In this document: positions 62,561-64,000 of the stretch, in pieces
Layout: every line of letters starts with the position of its first letter
How positions within the stretch are numbered: the first letter of the stretch is position 1
Origin: Phycomyces blakesleeanus NRRL 1555(-)
Lineage: Eukaryota > Mucoromycota > Mucoromycetes > Mucorales > Phycomycetaceae
Assembly (NCBI RefSeq): GCF_001638985.1
Contig: NW_017265148.1
Location: forward strand, 699,367-763,366
Direction: 5' to 3'
DNA: 64,000 nucleotides
Notes under the pieces: generated by a model
Databases searched by the model: none
What the model saw: the letters and a program-made list of their open reading frames with translations, nothing else
What the model was told of the DNA's origin: nothing
Translations under genes and position numbers: made by a program

Positions 62561-63969
62561 TTAAAAACAAGAGCACATTCCGCAAGTAACAACTGTTAAC
62601 AATGTATGCCAAAAGCCTTGTTTCCGTGGAGGATCATTGGCCAGTTGGTCTCCATGATTGTGGGCGCCTTGGTTGGAAGTGTTCTGCATCGGAGACAGGT
62701 TCTGGTAAGGGTGTTCGGCCTGTCTTTGGACACGGACCGCATCTGGTTTGACATGCGATATTTGATCGCCAACAATAACTGGAGTATTAGTAGTATTATT
62801 ATTATTAGCATTGGCAGCACCACCGGCACCGGCAGCAGCAGAAGTGCTTGTATAGCGATTATTCTTATTGATTAATAAAAGAAAAAAAAGAGTTAAGACA
62901 TATACACCAATAGCAGCAGTAATAGTAAACTTACCTCATATCCTTTGCCATTATTCAACAATGTCCAATCATACACAAAATCTTCTGTTTCGCCTCTTAC
63001 TCTCAAAACCTTGTTGAACAACTCGCGCAAGAAATCATAATCTGGCGACTCTTCAAAACCGAGTTTACGCACATATTGAAGGTAGATTCCAAACTCCTCT
63101 ACAAGCGACCAAGAAAAGAAAGTATAACAATTAATTATCAATAATTATCAATAATTATCAATAATATATATATATTACCTGGAAATCCGGCACAGAGATC
63201 CTTTACAGCAGTCGACTGCTTTTTTTCTCCAATCTTCTCATACTTTTGCTTGTTTGTGGCTGCCTTAAGCCCTTGCCATGGAAGTGAGCCTCTCAAAAAG
63301 TACATGAATACATGGCCAAGAGATTCCAAATCATCTCTTCTTGATTGTTCTATATAAAACCCAACCAAATCAATAAGTAAAATAAATTTATAATTATGTT
63401 TAAAAAGCAAAATTTTACCTCTTCCTAGGTGGGTATTGATACTCATGTATCTTGCAGTTCCGGACAGACTCTTGCGTTCTCTATAAGGGATATGCTGCTT
63501 TGTCTTTGGATCTCGGTATTGTTTGGCCATACCGAAATCGATCATGTAGACCATTGTGGCGGTCTTTGTGTTTGGACGACCAATCAGAAAGTTGTCTGGT
63601 TTGATGTCACGGTAAATCAAGTTACGTTCATGAACACTCTGTACACGGGTAATCTGTGGGAGAAACCAACAATAAATGTATATACATAAAATGAATGAAA
63701 GAAAGAAAGAAAGAAAGAAATATATATGTGTGAGTGAATATGAGGTATCTAATCTCAACAGAATATATCCGTTACTTGTACTCTTTTATATATATATAAT
63801 ATGTATGTTTGAAACGTTACCATTTGCTTGGCAAGCATAGCTACCGTCTTGATACTCAGTTTGCGAGAACACATATCGAATACATCTTCAAGACTTGGAC
63901 CAAGCATATCAATGACCAAGATGTTGTGTAGGCCTTCTTGTCCAAAGTAGTAGGCAGTAGGAATTCCAG
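62561..63969 (-). CDS. YCK: Casein kinase 1, Yck-type, 5' end outside window
   Basis: Exons seen: 63969-63821, 63653-63419, 63349-63179, 63098-62935 and 62863-62561; the ATP-binding N-lobe lies beyond 64000. Membrane-bound Ser/Thr kinase. Visible: catalytic loop [48 protein letters not shown] with the CK1 signature [20 protein letters not shown], and LPWQGLKA. The Asn/Ala/Gly-rich tail ends with a hydrophobic stretch and Cys residues ([17 protein letters not shown]), where yeast Yck1/2 end in a palmitoylated Cys pair. By family it acts at the plasma membrane in nutrient sensing, endocytosis and morphogenesis. The last acceptor (TAAG|AATAAT) is the weakest join. Confidence 0.92.
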
Positions 63970-64000
63970 CTATAATTTTTTTGGGGGTTTTTTTTTTGGT

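Overview
The window is nuclear DNA of an intron-dense, AT-rich fungus. Gene content and style (F-box/LRR protein, ENA-type ATPase, Slm-type PH protein, Yck-type casein kinase, introns mostly 50-100 bp, abundant TA, CT and trinucleotide microsatellites) fit an early-diverging Mucoromycota member such as Phycomyces or another Mucorales. The species is inferred from style, not proven. I rebuilt exon structures by hand; every complete model closes in frame.

Layout. 0.2-1 kb: relic of a large protein that I read as Fanzor/TnpB-like. 1.8-3.3 kb: methyltransferase (+). 4.4-4.8 kb: MITE. 5.2-10.3 kb: kinesin with a C-terminal membrane tail (-). 10.8-11.5 kb: ribosomal protein eL20 (-). 12.2-15.4 kb: GATA zinc-finger protein with 61 consecutive glutamines (+). 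15.7-16.0 kb: second MITE copy. 16.4-17.9 kb: unknown protein (-). 18.6-20.5 kb: F-box protein (-). 22.5-26.7 kb: glutathione reductase, TVP15-like Golgi protein and COX6B/Cox12, all (+). 27.4-30.5 kb: Na+/K+ P-type ATPase (-). 33.2-34.4 kb: second Fanzor-like relic (-). 36.6-39.0 kb: Slm-like PH-domain protein (+). 39-47.3 kb: a mobile-element graveyard (two Tc1/mariner relics, a CACTA/Tnp2-like relic, an LTR-like stretch and several decayed coding pieces). 47.7-48.5 kb: Rpp14/Pop5-like RNase P/MRP subunit (-). 49.1-50.1 kb: universal-stress-type protein (+). 52.0-55.4 kb: ricin-B-type beta-trefoil protein (-). 56.5-58.0 kb: type II membrane protein, perhaps a glycosyltransferase (+). 59.0-60.4 kb: exosome subunit Csl4 (-). 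60.7-61.4 kb: unknown protein (-). 62.6-64 kb: 3' part of a Yck-type casein kinase 1 (-), running off the right edge.

The intact genes are mostly housekeeping and do not form a pathway. The most interesting signals are: decayed Fanzor-like (eukaryotic TnpB-type) genes; two consecutive microexons of 6 and 4 nt in the kinesin motor; about six GC-AG introns among roughly 67 modelled; a membrane-anchored kinesin; and a degenerate duplicate of one gene's promoter and 5' end. No rRNA, tRNA or CRISPR was recognised.
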